Part shown: positions 45,786-55,485 of the stretch, piece after piece
Layout of the letters: the number at the start of each line of letters is the position of its first letter
How positions within the stretch are numbered: position 1 is the first letter of the stretch
DNA from: Aureliella sp046290675
Lineage (GTDB): Bacteria; Planctomycetota; Planctomycetia; Pirellulales; Pirellulaceae
Assembly: GCA_046290675.1 (NCBI GenBank)
Contig: JBKAHA010000012.1
Span: forward strand, 1 to 64,000
Length of the DNA: 64,000 nucleotides
Direction of reading: 5' to 3'
Notes under the pieces: model-generated
Told to the model about the DNA's origin: nothing
The model's input: the letters and a program-made list of their open reading frames with translations, nothing else
Database searches by the model: none
Made by a program: the position numbers and the translations under genes

Positions 45786-47163
45786 GTCGAAGGCTTCTTA
45801 CTTGTTTTCTGGACGATGTTCATGGCATTTCGTAGCAGCTGCGAATTTGCGGCTGCTTGTTTGTCTTATGGTAGCGGGTTCAATGATCCCGTTTCCTAGC
45901 TTGTCTCATGCCGAGGACTGGCCGCATTGGATGGGGCCGAACAGGGACAACCGTTGGGAAGCGGAGGGGATTCTGAAGCAGTTCCCCGTGGGAGGGCCGA
46001 AAGAAATTTGGTCGACGCCGGTTGCGGGTGGATACTCTGGGCCGGCTGTTGTTGGCGATCGAGTCTTTGTTACGGACTTCGTAACGGAATCCAATGTGAA
46101 GGTAGCGAACTTCGATCGCAAGGAGTTTGCGGGAACCGAACGGGTACTTTGCTTGGATGCGGGTAGTGGCGAAATTCAATGGAAACATGAATATCCGGTG
46201 ACGACTTCTGTGTCTTATCCCGCTGGTCCACGATGTACACCGGTCGTCGATGGTGATTTGGTCTATACCCTTGGAGCCGAAGGCAATCTATTCGCGTTCA
46301 ATCGATCTAATGGCGAGATCGTATGGAAACGGGATCTGCGCGGTGACTATGGTACTGATAGCGCTTTGTGGGGTTATGCAAGTCATCCGCTGATTGACGG
46401 CAACAAACTGATTTGCGTCGTCGGGGGCGAAGGCTCGCACACCGTCGCGTTCAACAAGTCCACTGGAAAAGAGATTTGGAAGTCCGGGACGGCGCCGGAG
46501 CAGGGATACTCTCCGCCAAAGATCATCGAGCATGGAGGCAAACGCCAGCTTATTCTTGTAAGTCCGTCATTCGTTCGTTCCGTCGATCCCGAGTCTGGTG
46601 ACGAGTATTGGACACAAGAGTATGGAGCAACAAGCGGGTCCATCATCATGACGCCGATTCATTACGGTGACTTTCTATTTGTCGGGGGCTACTCCAATCG
46701 CAACCTGCTGCTGAAGTTAGACCCCAACAAGCCTGGTGCAACCACCGTTTTTCGTGACAAGACGAAGACCGCTATCTCACCGGTGAATGTGCAGCCGTTT
46801 CAGGATGGCAAATTGATGTACGGTATGAATCAAAGTGGAGAATTAATGGCCGTCGACATCGCATCGGGCGAACGAATCTGGTCGACAGCACAGCCTCTGG
46901 CAGAACGCCCCGTAGGCAACGGGACCGCCTTTATTGTTGAGAACGAGGGGATGTTCTATATGTTCTGCGAGACCGGCGAACTGGTGCTTGGGAAGATGAC
47001 CGAGACTGGCTTTACGGAGGTGGATCGAGCTGCGGTGATCGAGCCAACCAACAATGCGTTTGGCCGTCCAGTCGCTTGGTATCCGCCGGCTTTTGCGAAT
47101 GGTCGCATGTACGTGCGTAACGATGAGAAAATCGTGTGCTTTGAAATGACGGAAGGACGCTGA
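45772..47163 (+). CDS. Secreted PQQ-like beta-propeller protein
   Basis: The protein is about 463 aa from ATG 45772, overlapping the M50-like gene by 14 bp. A signal peptide precedes AEDWPHWMGPNRDNRWEAEG, the family's usual mature start (compare DW-x-x-F-R-G-P-x in many planctomycete proteins). Repeated blades follow, such as SGEIQWKHEYPV, NGEIVWKRDLRG, TGKEIWKSGTAP and SGERIWSTAQPL. There are no EF-hands or low-complexity tail, unlike the protein at 143-1981. Real PQQ dependence cannot be judged; most such proteins are of unknown role. It is followed by an intrinsic terminator at 47237. Confidence 0.9.
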   Translation: MSRVKSKASYLFSGRCSWHFVAAANLRLLVCLMVAGSMIPFPSLSHAEDWPHWMGPNRDNRWEAEGILKQFPVGGPKEIWSTPVAGGYSGPAVVGDRVFVTDFVTESNVKVANFDRKEFAGTERVLCLDAGSGEIQWKHEYPVTTSVSYPAGPRCTPVVDGDLVYTLGAEGNLFAFNRSNGEIVWKRDLRGDYGTDSALWGYASHPLIDGNKLICVVGGEGSHTVAFNKSTGKEIWKSGTAPEQGYSPPKIIEHGGKRQLILVSPSFVRSVDPESGDEYWTQEYGATSGSIIMTPIHYGDFLFVGGYSNRNLLLKLDPNKPGATTVFRDKTKTAISPVNVQPFQDGKLMYGMNQSGELMAVDIASGERIWSTAQPLAERPVGNGTAFIVENEGMFYMFCETGELVLGKMTETGFTEVDRAAVIEPTNNAFGRPVAWYPPAFANGRMYVRNDEKIVCFEMTEGR

Positions 47164-47236
47164 GCAAGGAGGGCATTAACCTCGATTCTCGGGGGTGCTG
47201 TCAAAATTGGAATAATCCATCCAGATGGAATCAGGG

Positions 47237-47270
47237 GATCCGCGCCGGTAACGGTTAGCGGATCTTTTTT
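47237..47270 (+). terminator. Rho-independent terminator after the PQQ-propeller gene
   Basis: GATCCGC (47237-47243) pairs with GCGGATC (47258-47264), with a 14-nt loop that includes a CCGGTAACGG mini-hairpin, followed by six T residues. Confidence 0.88.
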
Positions 47271-47403
47271 CATGGAGTCACCGCACACGTGCTAGCCACC
47301 ACTCGCCTGCAACCTAGGTTTCATCGGGTTGTATTCCAGTCTGAGAACAGGAAGCCATCCCTTATGGCAGATCTTGTAGCGTATTTTCTTCAGGAGCGAG
47401 TCG

Positions 47404-48480
47404 ATGCTCATCGCGTTTGGAATTGTTGGCGGGTTGTTTTTGCTAGTCGCCTTTTTCTTCTTGGCCGTGCATCCGTTGGTTTGCATGGTTGAATGCGGCC
47501 TATCGAAGCATTTTTCCGGTGGGAAGAAGATCCTTTGGATTACCATCACATTCTTCACGGGGATTATCGGATCGGCTATCTACACTCTGTTTGTGACCAA
47601 ATCGCATCGATTGCGAAAGACATCGAAAATGGCATTTGGTACTGGTGCCCTGTCCTTCGCCCTTGCAGCTGGATTAGGATTCATGAGCCCCGAGGTCAAG
47701 GCTTATATGACACCGGACGGTGATGCAGGCCAATTTGCTAGTTTCGAAGGCTTTGATGACGAAGCGATGGACAAGAGCATGTCTGACTTCAAGGACGCAA
47801 TGAATAAGCTCGAGGCGATGGCAAAGGACCTCGAGACATCTGAAGGAGAGCTAAGCGGGAAGGCGATCGCGGAAGTAATCGACGGCGAAACGGGCGGCCG
47901 TGCATCAGCCGCCTTGGAGTCAGCAATTGAGTCTTGGAACGCGAATGCTCCAAGCTCGCAAGAAATGGATACTGCAGACCTTGAGCAAGAAGTCTTCGTA
48001 AGTGCTGGTGCCGAGGCATCCGACGCTCAGAGTATTTTGGAAGCGACCACGGAGTTTTCCCGTTCGCAAATCACTTCTTCAGAGTATCCCTCGATCGACG
48101 AGACGCTAGGTCAGCCAAGCCCTGAGCCAGAGAGTGAAAGCGCACTCAGCAACGTGTTCCAGTTGTTCGACAGTCTCAGTGGCAGCGGGAATACGATTCC
48201 ATCATCTTCTCCAAGCACAACAGTTCAACCGACGCCTTCTGTGAAAAGTCGAGCCTCTGAAGCAGCACAGATGCCTACGGTGAACATAGAACCAGAACCG
48301 AATTCGAGTCGAGTGAAGTCGGTAGACACCCGTCAGCAAAGTTTGCCTTCTGCTGGCAGCGGAACACGCAGCGAGCCCGTGCAACCACCAATACGAAATC
48401 GATATCTGGAGCAGTCGAACCAACACATCTATATTGTGCCAGCCGACAAAACCGTTCGGAATCGCTACTTAGGACAGTGA
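47404..48480 (+). CDS. Membrane-anchored protein of unknown function with NRYL repeats
   Basis: The protein is 358 aa from ATG 47404, with AGGAG 7 nt upstream. Three hydrophobic helices lie near residues 3-25, 40-62 and 75-97; the second (KKILWITITFFTGIIGSAIY) resembles the PLDc_N-type membrane hairpin. The remainder is hydrophilic, acidic and Ser/Pro-rich (about 110-330), probably disordered and extracytoplasmic. The end holds two copies of RNRYL (RNRYLEQ, then RNRYLGQ at the C-terminus) about 20 residues apart. I do not recognise a family. It is followed by a terminator at 48600. Confidence 0.8.
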   Translation: MLIAFGIVGGLFLLVAFFFLAVHPLVCMVECGLSKHFSGGKKILWITITFFTGIIGSAIYTLFVTKSHRLRKTSKMAFGTGALSFALAAGLGFMSPEVKAYMTPDGDAGQFASFEGFDDEAMDKSMSDFKDAMNKLEAMAKDLETSEGELSGKAIAEVIDGETGGRASAALESAIESWNANAPSSQEMDTADLEQEVFVSAGAEASDAQSILEATTEFSRSQITSSEYPSIDETLGQPSPEPESESALSNVFQLFDSLSGSGNTIPSSSPSTTVQPTPSVKSRASEAAQMPTVNIEPEPNSSRVKSVDTRQQSLPSAGSGTRSEPVQPPIRNRYLEQSNQHIYIVPADKTVRNRYLGQ

Positions 48481-48984
48481 GCGATCAGGTTCCCAGGCGA
48501 GCGGGCCGAATTCCTTTTTGCGAGAGTTTTTTAGCGGGTTCACTCGCATTGCTGGTGTCTCGACCCGCAGTGCCCTGATTTGCCAAGCATTCCATTGATG
48601 TCGTTGTCAGATTCCTGGCAACGACTTTTTTGTTAGGGCTACAAACGACGTGGACAACAATGGTGGGCTTGTCGACGGCCGTACTACCGACGCTATGCCG
48701 CATCGGATTCTTTCCATTCTTGGGGATTGCGGCAGAGAAACGTTGATTGATCTCGTCTATAATTAGGCGATCGAACGGCGACCATTGCCACAGTTCTTCG
48801 ATTGCGATCAGGGGCTCTTCGCTTCTGGGTTGGCTTCAGTTGAGCTTCTTCCCACCTCTCATCGAAACCCCTCGGGTTTTGAGTTCCTCCCAGAGATTCA
48901 TGGAAGACGACCGAACTCAGCGGAGACGCATCGCGGGGGTGTGCCATCACGGTGTTGCTGTCTCCCCACCTTGAGGAATCCTTG
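48481..48984. other. Intergenic region upstream of Bat locus 2
   Basis: This is 504 bases. A terminator lies at 48600-48631. A perfect TATAAT (48758-48763) could be the -10 of the locus 2 promoter, giving a leader of about 220 nt, but no -35 at 16-18 bp spacing is evident. Otherwise nothing recognisable is seen; a minus-strand frame at 48485-48703 does not look like protein. Confidence 0.4.
48600..48631 (+). terminator. Rho-independent terminator
   Basis: GTCGTTG (48600-48606) pairs with CAACGAC (48619-48625), with a 12-nt loop, followed by six T residues. It lies 120 bp after the NRYL-repeat protein gene. Confidence 0.85.
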
Positions 48985-50013
48985 ATGAGCAGCGGTATTG
49001 AATCGCCAGAGAAACTAGCAGAACTCAACGATGATGATGTTCAGGCGATAGATAGGCTTCGCGAAGCCTATCAAAAACTCGTTGACGAGCTTGGGAAAGT
49101 GATCGTCGGACAACGGGACACAATCGAGAAATTGGCTATATGCCTGTTTGCACGTCGTCACGCCCTGTTGATGGGGGTACCCGGGCTAGCGAAGACGTTG
49201 CTGGTCAGCAAACTGGCGGAAACACTTTCGTTGCAATTCAATCGCATCCAATTCACGCCCGACCTGATGCCCATGGACATCACGGGAACAGATATTCTGC
49301 AGGATGGCGAAGACGGCAAGCGTGAGTTTCAATTCGTTCCTGGGCCTGTTTTTGCCAACATTGTTTTGGCAGACGAGATTAACCGTGCTCCACCGAAGAC
49401 TCAGGCAGCGATGCTTGAGGCAATGCAGGAGCAACGCGTTACCGTGTTGGGTAAGGAATTTGATTTGCCACCACCTTTCATGGTGCTGGCCACGCAGAAT
49501 CCGGTTGAGCAGGAAGGAACGTACCCGCTACCTGAGGCTCAATTAGATCGATTCATGTCCTTGATCGAACTGGATTACCCTTCCGAAGAGGAAGAAATTC
49601 AGATTGCCAAGACAACGACTGGCGGTGAGGTCGTTCAGTTGGAGCACCTGATGACGGCTGAACAAATCATTGCTCACCAAGATTTAGTACGTCGTGTGCC
49701 GGTGCCGGACCACATCTACACCTACTGCGCTCGACTGGTGCGAAAGACGCGTCCAGCAGGCGAAACGGCTCCAGAATGGCTCAAGCCACTGGTCTCTTGG
49801 GGCGGCGGACCTCGTGCGGTTCAGAACTTGATCCTTGGGGCGAAAGCCAGGGCGGCACTTTACGGTAGCTACATGGTCCGGAGCGAAGACGTCAAAGCAG
49901 TTGCTCCGTCTGTTCTGACTCACAGAATCATCACCACGTTTGCTGCTCAGGCAGAGAAAGTCTCATCGAACGAGATTATCCAGCGGCTCGTTGACGAAAC
50001 GCCTGACGCTTAA
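48985..50013 (+). CDS. MoxR-family AAA+ ATPase (Bat locus 2)
   Basis: The protein is about 342 aa from ATG 48985, with GAGGAA 6 nt upstream; a GTG at 48952 is a weaker start. It has Walker A GVPGLAKT at residues 64-71, Walker B IVLADEINRAPPKTQAAMLE, sensor 1 LATQNPVEQEGTYPLPEAQL and the lid segment GGGPRAVQNLILGAK. As in locus 1, it is followed by DUF58 and VWA partner genes, so it probably remodels or activates them in the cytoplasm at the membrane face. The two MoxR proteins are clearly related but well diverged, which argues for an old duplication or separate acquisition. Confidence 0.93.
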   Translation: MSSGIESPEKLAELNDDDVQAIDRLREAYQKLVDELGKVIVGQRDTIEKLAICLFARRHALLMGVPGLAKTLLVSKLAETLSLQFNRIQFTPDLMPMDITGTDILQDGEDGKREFQFVPGPVFANIVLADEINRAPPKTQAAMLEAMQEQRVTVLGKEFDLPPPFMVLATQNPVEQEGTYPLPEAQLDRFMSLIELDYPSEEEEIQIAKTTTGGEVVQLEHLMTAEQIIAHQDLVRRVPVPDHIYTYCARLVRKTRPAGETAPEWLKPLVSWGGGPRAVQNLILGAKARAALYGSYMVRSEDVKAVAPSVLTHRIITTFAAQAEKVSSNEIIQRLVDETPDA

Positions 50014-50177
50014 GTGGAGGTCGTGATCTGTCGCGGGCTACCAGCAATGCATTCGGCGATCCGAAGGATCGGAGAGTCTTCTGCAGTGATTGGCTTCGTA
50101 TTTCGCGATCGTCGCCAGCGTCACAAGCCGATTTGAAATTGATAGGCAAGAATTGGTCGTAGGTTAAGAATCCCTCG

Positions 50178-51089
50178 ATGTCTACTGAGCGGAAAGAACG
50201 AAAATTTCTTGACCCTGCCCTGCTAGCGCAGTTGGGCGCATTGCCGCTGCTCGCACGCAAGGCGATGCTGGGTAATGTTTCCGGGCGACACTCAAGTCCA
50301 CACCGAGGTGCCAGTGTCGAGTTCGCTGAATACCGAAAGTATGTTCCCGGCGACGATCTTCGGCGGCTTGATTGGCGGGCTTACGGTCGATCGGATCGGT
50401 TTTACATCAAGGAATTCGAAGCCGATACGAACCTGCGCATGATGTTGGTTTTGGATACTAGTGGATCGATGGATTTCGGCTCCACAGGGGTGACCAAGCT
50501 CGAGTATGCCCACCGGGTTGCTGCGACGTTAGCTTATCTTGCGATTCAGCAGGGAGATGCCGTTGGTTTGGCAACGGTTGCTGCGGGGATCTTGCAAAAC
50601 TTGCCAGCGAAAAGAAATCCGGCACATCTGACCACGCTCTATGATTCGCTGGAGAGGTCGGAGCCGCAGGGTGAGACTGGTATCGTCGAGGTTTTGCATG
50701 AGTTGGCGGAAACGACGCGCCAACGAGCCTTGGTCGTGGTCTTGTCGGACTTATTCGTTGATCCGAGCCTGTTGCGTGAATGCTTTGAGCACCTTCGTTT
50801 CCGCAAGCATGATGTAGCCGTGTTTCACTTGTTGGATCCGGAAGAGCTGGACTTCAATTTTCAGCGGCCAACTCGCTTCGTTGATTTGGAGGGGGGGACG
50901 TCGATCTTTGCGGATCCCGTTGAGATCGCTGATCGTTATCACCGAGCTTTGAATGAATATCTCGATGGAATGAAGCAAGTCGTATTGGAGACCGGTGTCG
51001 ACTATCGCAGGATCTCTGTCTCGACACCGGTTGAGGAAGTTCTGACAAGCTTTCTCATCGACCGCGCTAATATCAGGAGCCGGCGATGA
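50178..51089 (+). CDS. DUF58 domain protein (Bat locus 2)
   Basis: The protein is 303 aa from ATG 50178. It has the DUF58 core EFAEYRKYVPGDDLRRLDWR and AYGRSDRFYIKEFEADTNLR, then a VWA-like domain beginning MMLVLDTSGSMDFGS with an intact D-x-S-x-S site. No membrane helix is present. It is a presumed client or adaptor of the MoxR protein encoded 164 bp upstream. Its stop overlaps the next gene start by 4 bp, so the BatA-type protein is translationally coupled to it. Confidence 0.92.
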   Translation: MSTERKERKFLDPALLAQLGALPLLARKAMLGNVSGRHSSPHRGASVEFAEYRKYVPGDDLRRLDWRAYGRSDRFYIKEFEADTNLRMMLVLDTSGSMDFGSTGVTKLEYAHRVAATLAYLAIQQGDAVGLATVAAGILQNLPAKRNPAHLTTLYDSLERSEPQGETGIVEVLHELAETTRQRALVVVLSDLFVDPSLLRECFEHLRFRKHDVAVFHLLDPEELDFNFQRPTRFVDLEGGTSIFADPVEIADRYHRALNEYLDGMKQVVLETGVDYRRISVSTPVEEVLTSFLIDRANIRSRR

Positions 51090-53131
51090 GCTTCCTTCAG
51101 CCCATTCTATTGTTTGCTCTTCCGCTCATCGCACTGCCGATCGTGATCCATTTGATCAACCAGTGGCGTTACCAGACGAAATCTTGGGGGGCGATGCAGT
51201 TCCTGCTCAAGGCCAACAAGATGAATCGGGGATTTGCCAAGATTCGACAATGGCTGATCCTTGCAATGCGGACACTTGCAGTAGCTGGACTTCTTTTCGC
51301 TGTTGCTCGTCCTCTATCGAGTGGGCTTCTCGGTTTTGCTGGTGGAACCAAATCCGACACAACGATTGTCATCATGGACCGCTCGCCAAGCATGCAGCAA
51401 GCTAGTACGACTGGCGTATCGAAGATCGACTCCGCGAAGGCACAATTGTCAAACGCTTTCACGAAACTGAGATCGGATAATTGGGTTGCAATTGACACAG
51501 CCACTGGCAAGACCCACTCCTTTGAAAATGTGGAAGCCCTGCTTGAATCGTCATCGATGGATGGTGCTAGCACCACCAGCGATATTCCTGCCGCATTGCA
51601 ACACGCGTTGGATTACTTCGTTGCCAATAACCCAGGCCCGACGGAAATATGGATTTGTTCCGATCTGCGAAACTCAGACTGGGACGCTGAGAATTCGTCG
51701 TGGGCTTCTCTTCGCCGTGGTTTTGAGCAGCTGCCGCAATCCGTTCGATTCAATCTCTTGTCTTACTCGGAGAAAGCAGATGGCAATTTAGCCGCCCGGG
51801 TGACTGCCGCCAAACGCGAGGTTTCGGTTAGCGGCGGAGTTAAGGACAACGCGCTGCTTCTGTCGATTCAGCTCAGTTCAGAGGCTGTGTTTGATGAGCA
51901 GAGTGTTCCGAAATCGGTGCCAGTTCAGATTGAAATTGACGGCGTTCGGAGCGAGCTAAGTGTCGAATTGAGTGGTCCACAAACGGAGATTCGCAACCAT
52001 CGAATCCCTTTGCCAGAGGATCGAGAGACTGGGTGGGGGCGGATTTCGATACCTGCAGACGCAAATCTCTCAGACAATGAGTACTTTTTTGTTTACGCCG
52101 ATGAACCTCAGCGACGAATTGTATTGGTCAGCGATGATCTGCAGGCGAGCCGCCCTCTCGAGATCGCCGCTAGCGTTTCGCCGGACGGCCGCCAGAATGC
52201 GCAGCTCGATGTGCTTAGTCCGGCTCAGGTCGATTCACTAAGCTTGGAAGATGCGGCTTTACTGATTTGGCAATCCGATCTGCCGGATTCGACTCTCGCT
52301 AAGACCGTTATGGGATACGTGGAGGCTGGCGGGCAAGTGATGTTCTTTCCGCCCAGTCGGTTGCGGACGGGCGTGGGTGGACGAACGGGCGAAAACTTCG
52401 GCGGAGTTGCCTGGGAGAGCTGGAGTTCGTCGGAGAAGGTCATGGTGGAGAATTGGCGAAGTGATCAAGACTTGCTGGCTGCCACCGACAGCGGCATGGG
52501 GCTGCCAGTTGGGCAGGTAGAGTTAAATGGGTTTGCAACATTGGATGCTGATTCGGAGTTGATCAAGTTGGCAACATTAACGGGTGGCAATCCATTGTTA
52601 GCGAAGCTTCCTACCGATAAGGGAGGCGTTTACTTCATGACCGCTTCCCCTGACCCTACTGCCTCAAGCCTTGCGGAGAGCGGGATTGTGATCTTTGTCG
52701 CTGTCCAGCGGGCGATTGAAGCAGGGCAATCGTCGCTGGGTTACGCGACGCAACGCGTAGCTGGCGAAGTTGGACAATCCACTGCCGATTGGACTTTGGT
52801 GGCTGGGAATCAGTCTGCTTTATCGTCCGAATTTGAGTCTCACGGCGGAGTCTATCGAATGGAGTCAGGATTGTTTGCGATCAATCGGCGTTTGCAAGAA
52901 GATCAGCGAGACCAAGTTGGGGATGAAAAGCTCGAGGAGTTATTCGAAGGATTGTCATTTTCTCGCGTCGAGGAATCGGCTGGCAGTCTGTCGGGTGTTG
53001 TTCGCGAAGTCTGGCGAATCTTCTTGATCTTAATGATTCTGGCTTTGATCGCGGAAGCGATCCTATGTGTGCCACGTAGAGTTCCACGTAGGACAGATAG
53101 GCAGGGATCAAGTTTCGGAGCCGCATCCTGA
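51086..53131 (+). CDS. BatA-type membrane protein with VWA domain (Bat locus 2)
   Basis: The protein is 681 aa from ATG 51086 (4-bp overlap with the DUF58 gene). The N-terminal BatA module is typical: SFLQPILLFALPLIALPIVI, HLINQWRYQTKSWGAMQFLL and a second helix near 55-78. The VWA domain has D98-x-S100-x-S102 (MDRSPSMQ), followed by EIWICSDLRNSDWD. The middle is beta-rich with an extracytoplasmic look; a membrane helix near 645-665 is followed by a basic C-terminal tail. Compared with the locus 1 protein it lacks the acidic linker. Bat proteins have been linked to envelope stress tolerance in other bacteria, but the role in planctomycetes is not established. Confidence 0.9.
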   Translation: MSFLQPILLFALPLIALPIVIHLINQWRYQTKSWGAMQFLLKANKMNRGFAKIRQWLILAMRTLAVAGLLFAVARPLSSGLLGFAGGTKSDTTIVIMDRSPSMQQASTTGVSKIDSAKAQLSNAFTKLRSDNWVAIDTATGKTHSFENVEALLESSSMDGASTTSDIPAALQHALDYFVANNPGPTEIWICSDLRNSDWDAENSSWASLRRGFEQLPQSVRFNLLSYSEKADGNLAARVTAAKREVSVSGGVKDNALLLSIQLSSEAVFDEQSVPKSVPVQIEIDGVRSELSVELSGPQTEIRNHRIPLPEDRETGWGRISIPADANLSDNEYFFVYADEPQRRIVLVSDDLQASRPLEIAASVSPDGRQNAQLDVLSPAQVDSLSLEDAALLIWQSDLPDSTLAKTVMGYVEAGGQVMFFPPSRLRTGVGGRTGENFGGVAWESWSSSEKVMVENWRSDQDLLAATDSGMGLPVGQVELNGFATLDADSELIKLATLTGGNPLLAKLPTDKGGVYFMTASPDPTASSLAESGIVIFVAVQRAIEAGQSSLGYATQRVAGEVGQSTADWTLVAGNQSALSSEFESHGGVYRMESGLFAINRRLQEDQRDQVGDEKLEELFEGLSFSRVEESAGSLSGVVREVWRIFLILMILALIAEAILCVPRRVPRRTDRQGSSFGAAS

Positions 53132-53217
53132 GACTAGCTTTGCCTCGCACACACTAGGCAACTAATTTTCGATTCACGCCGATTACCGATCGGCCATTTT
53201 GCTGCACGCAGTTTCTT

Positions 53218-55413
53218 ATGACCCAAAGCGATTTCGTATTCCAAGCAACTGCGGCTTCGATTGTGATTTCAATCGTGGCTCTGCTTGCTGCATGTGGTTT
53301 TGCGTATGTTGCTTGGCATCGCAGTGGATTCCGTACTTCAACTGGTCTGCTTGAGCTATTGCGTTTAACGATCATCGCGTTCGCGGTGTTCCTGCTCAAT
53401 CAGCCAGAAACAGTCCAGCGATTTCGTCCAAACGAACGGCCATCCGTGGTGGTGTTGGCGGATTCGTCTCGAAGTATGCAGACACAAGACGTCGGGTTGG
53501 AGGATTCGGTCAGCGGTGATTTGATGACCAGAGCAGATGCGATGTCACCATTGCTGGATGAATCCAATTGGGCAGCTGTTTTGGAAGAGATGGATGTTGT
53601 TTTCAAGCCATTTAATTCCGGCGACGCTTCGACTCGCAGTGATTTGTTTGCGGCTATGACAGAAGCTCGGGAGGAGAACCCCACTCTTCGTGCTGTCGTC
53701 CTGGCAACGGACGGAGATTGGAATGAAGGCCCACCTCCGGTGGAAGCCGCGTCCCAGATGCGTGTGGAGAAGATCCCCGTGTTTCCGGTACCCTTCGGTA
53801 GCGAAACGCGTCTGCCTGATATCGATCTCATCAGTTTCGATGTACCAACGTTTGGAGTCGCTGGGAAGAAAGTACGGTTGCCTTTCACGATTGAAAGCTC
53901 GCTTCCCAGGGATCATCCGGCTGAGATCTTGCTCAAAGTTTCCGACGGTTCGGTGATTAGGCATCAAACTCGGATCGCCGCGATGGGACGCACCAGTGAC
54001 GCCATTGTTTGGAGTCCGAAGGATCAAGGCGATTACACCTTGTCGTTGGAGGTGCCAGCTCAGGCAGACGAGAAGTTGTTGGAGAACAACTCGATCCAGA
54101 CGCCGATTGCAATTCGCGAAGAGAAGCTGCGAGTCTTGGTGATCGAATCGATACCACGTTGGGAGTATCGTTACCTGCGGAACGCGCTGTCTCGTGACCC
54201 AGGCGTGGAAGTCAGTTGTCTACTCTTTCATCCTGGTCTTTCGAAAGTAGGTGGCGGCAACCGGGACTATATTCCTGAGTTTCCTCCGACGATGAAGGAG
54301 TTGTCCGAATACGACGTTGTCTTTCTCGGGGACATAGGACTCGACGAGAAACAGCTGGATGAAGAGCAATGTCGTCTACTAAAGGGGCTCGTGGAACAGC
54401 AAGCGAGCGGCCTCGTTTTCATGCCCGGTTTCCGCGGCAACATGCTTTCGCTGGTAGATTCGGAATTGGAAACATTGCTGCCGGTAGCAATGGATTCTTC
54501 TCAGCCCGCTGGATGGGGATCGACGACGCCCAGCCATTTTGCGCTAACGGAGCTGGGACGACGAAGTCTGCTTACCAAGCTCGCGGATACACAAGATGAA
54601 AACATGCAGGTCTGGGAGAGTCTTCCCGGTTTCCAATGGCATGCACCGGTGATTCGGGCCAAAGCTGGAGCGGATATCCTTGCGGTCCACCAGGAGTCCT
54701 CCAATGAGTATGGGCGAATCCCGTTGTTGGTTACAAAGACCTTTGGTGCCGGCAAAATTCTGTTTATGGGTACCGATGGTGCTTGGCGTTGGCGACGCGG
54801 GGTTGAGGACAAATATCACTACCGGTTTTGGGGGCAAGTCGTTCGCTGGATGGCCTACCAGAGGAATATGGCAGAAGGAGAACGAATTCGCTTCTATTTC
54901 TCGCCAGAACAACCCCAGGTTCGGCAGACGATATCGCTGAATGCGAACATCATGGATAAGAGCGGTGAACCACTGAATACCGGTAACGTCTCTGCAAGAG
55001 TGACCGCTCCATCTGGTAAGAGCGAAACCGTCAAATTGGCTTCTGCTGGCGCTGAATGGGGGCAATTCTCAGGTAACTTCACGCCATCGGAGCCCGGTCC
55101 GCATGAGGTCCTAGTGCGTTGTCGGCAAACCGGCGACCAGCTCGACGCGACCATTTATGTCCAAGGAGCGACAAAAGAACAGATCGGCAAACCCGCTCGT
55201 CCCGAAGTGTTGGCGGAGTTGGCTCGCGTCTCGAGAGGGAGGCTCATGAATAGCGCCGATATGAATTCCATCACACAGGTCATTGCAGATTTGCCAGAGC
55301 CCCCTGAGCAGATTCGACGAGTTCAACTATGGAGTCATCCCGCGGTAGCCGCTACGTTAGTATTGCTACTAACCGTCTTTTGGATCGGACGCAAAATGGC
55401 GGGGATGGTCTGA
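53218..55413 (+). CDS. Membrane protein with VWA and amidotransferase-like domains (Bat locus 2)
   Basis: The protein is 731 aa from ATG 53218. Membrane helices lie near residues 10-32 and 44-62. A VWA-like domain has D82-x-S84-x-S86 (LADSSRSMQ) and VVLATDGDWNEGPPP. After a beta-rich stretch, an amidotransferase-like domain begins LRVLVIESIPRWEYRYLRNA and includes GLVFMPGFRGNMLS, without an obvious catalytic Cys. GKILFMGTDGAWRWRRGVED and FWGQVVRWMAYQRNM match the equivalent part of the locus 1 protein, WWRYGLGMTVAFTSDAK and FWAQVIRNAMRK. A C-terminal helix lies at about 705-725. The locus 1 counterpart carries a second VWA domain that is absent here. Confidence 0.9.
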   Translation: MTQSDFVFQATAASIVISIVALLAACGFAYVAWHRSGFRTSTGLLELLRLTIIAFAVFLLNQPETVQRFRPNERPSVVVLADSSRSMQTQDVGLEDSVSGDLMTRADAMSPLLDESNWAAVLEEMDVVFKPFNSGDASTRSDLFAAMTEAREENPTLRAVVLATDGDWNEGPPPVEAASQMRVEKIPVFPVPFGSETRLPDIDLISFDVPTFGVAGKKVRLPFTIESSLPRDHPAEILLKVSDGSVIRHQTRIAAMGRTSDAIVWSPKDQGDYTLSLEVPAQADEKLLENNSIQTPIAIREEKLRVLVIESIPRWEYRYLRNALSRDPGVEVSCLLFHPGLSKVGGGNRDYIPEFPPTMKELSEYDVVFLGDIGLDEKQLDEEQCRLLKGLVEQQASGLVFMPGFRGNMLSLVDSELETLLPVAMDSSQPAGWGSTTPSHFALTELGRRSLLTKLADTQDENMQVWESLPGFQWHAPVIRAKAGADILAVHQESSNEYGRIPLLVTKTFGAGKILFMGTDGAWRWRRGVEDKYHYRFWGQVVRWMAYQRNMAEGERIRFYFSPEQPQVRQTISLNANIMDKSGEPLNTGNVSARVTAPSGKSETVKLASAGAEWGQFSGNFTPSEPGPHEVLVRCRQTGDQLDATIYVQGATKEQIGKPARPEVLAELARVSRGRLMNSADMNSITQVIADLPEPPEQIRRVQLWSHPAVAATLVLLLTVFWIGRKMAGMV

Positions 55414-55485
55414 TGGACGATGGGGATTCGGTGACAACGAGTGCTGTGACTGGGACTGTAGTAGGGCTGTTAGGGAGATAGGCAA

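Noticed and set aside
48485..48703. Minus-strand 72-aa frame before Bat locus 2
   Set aside because: It spans a terminator stem, has no ribosome-binding site and shows no motif.
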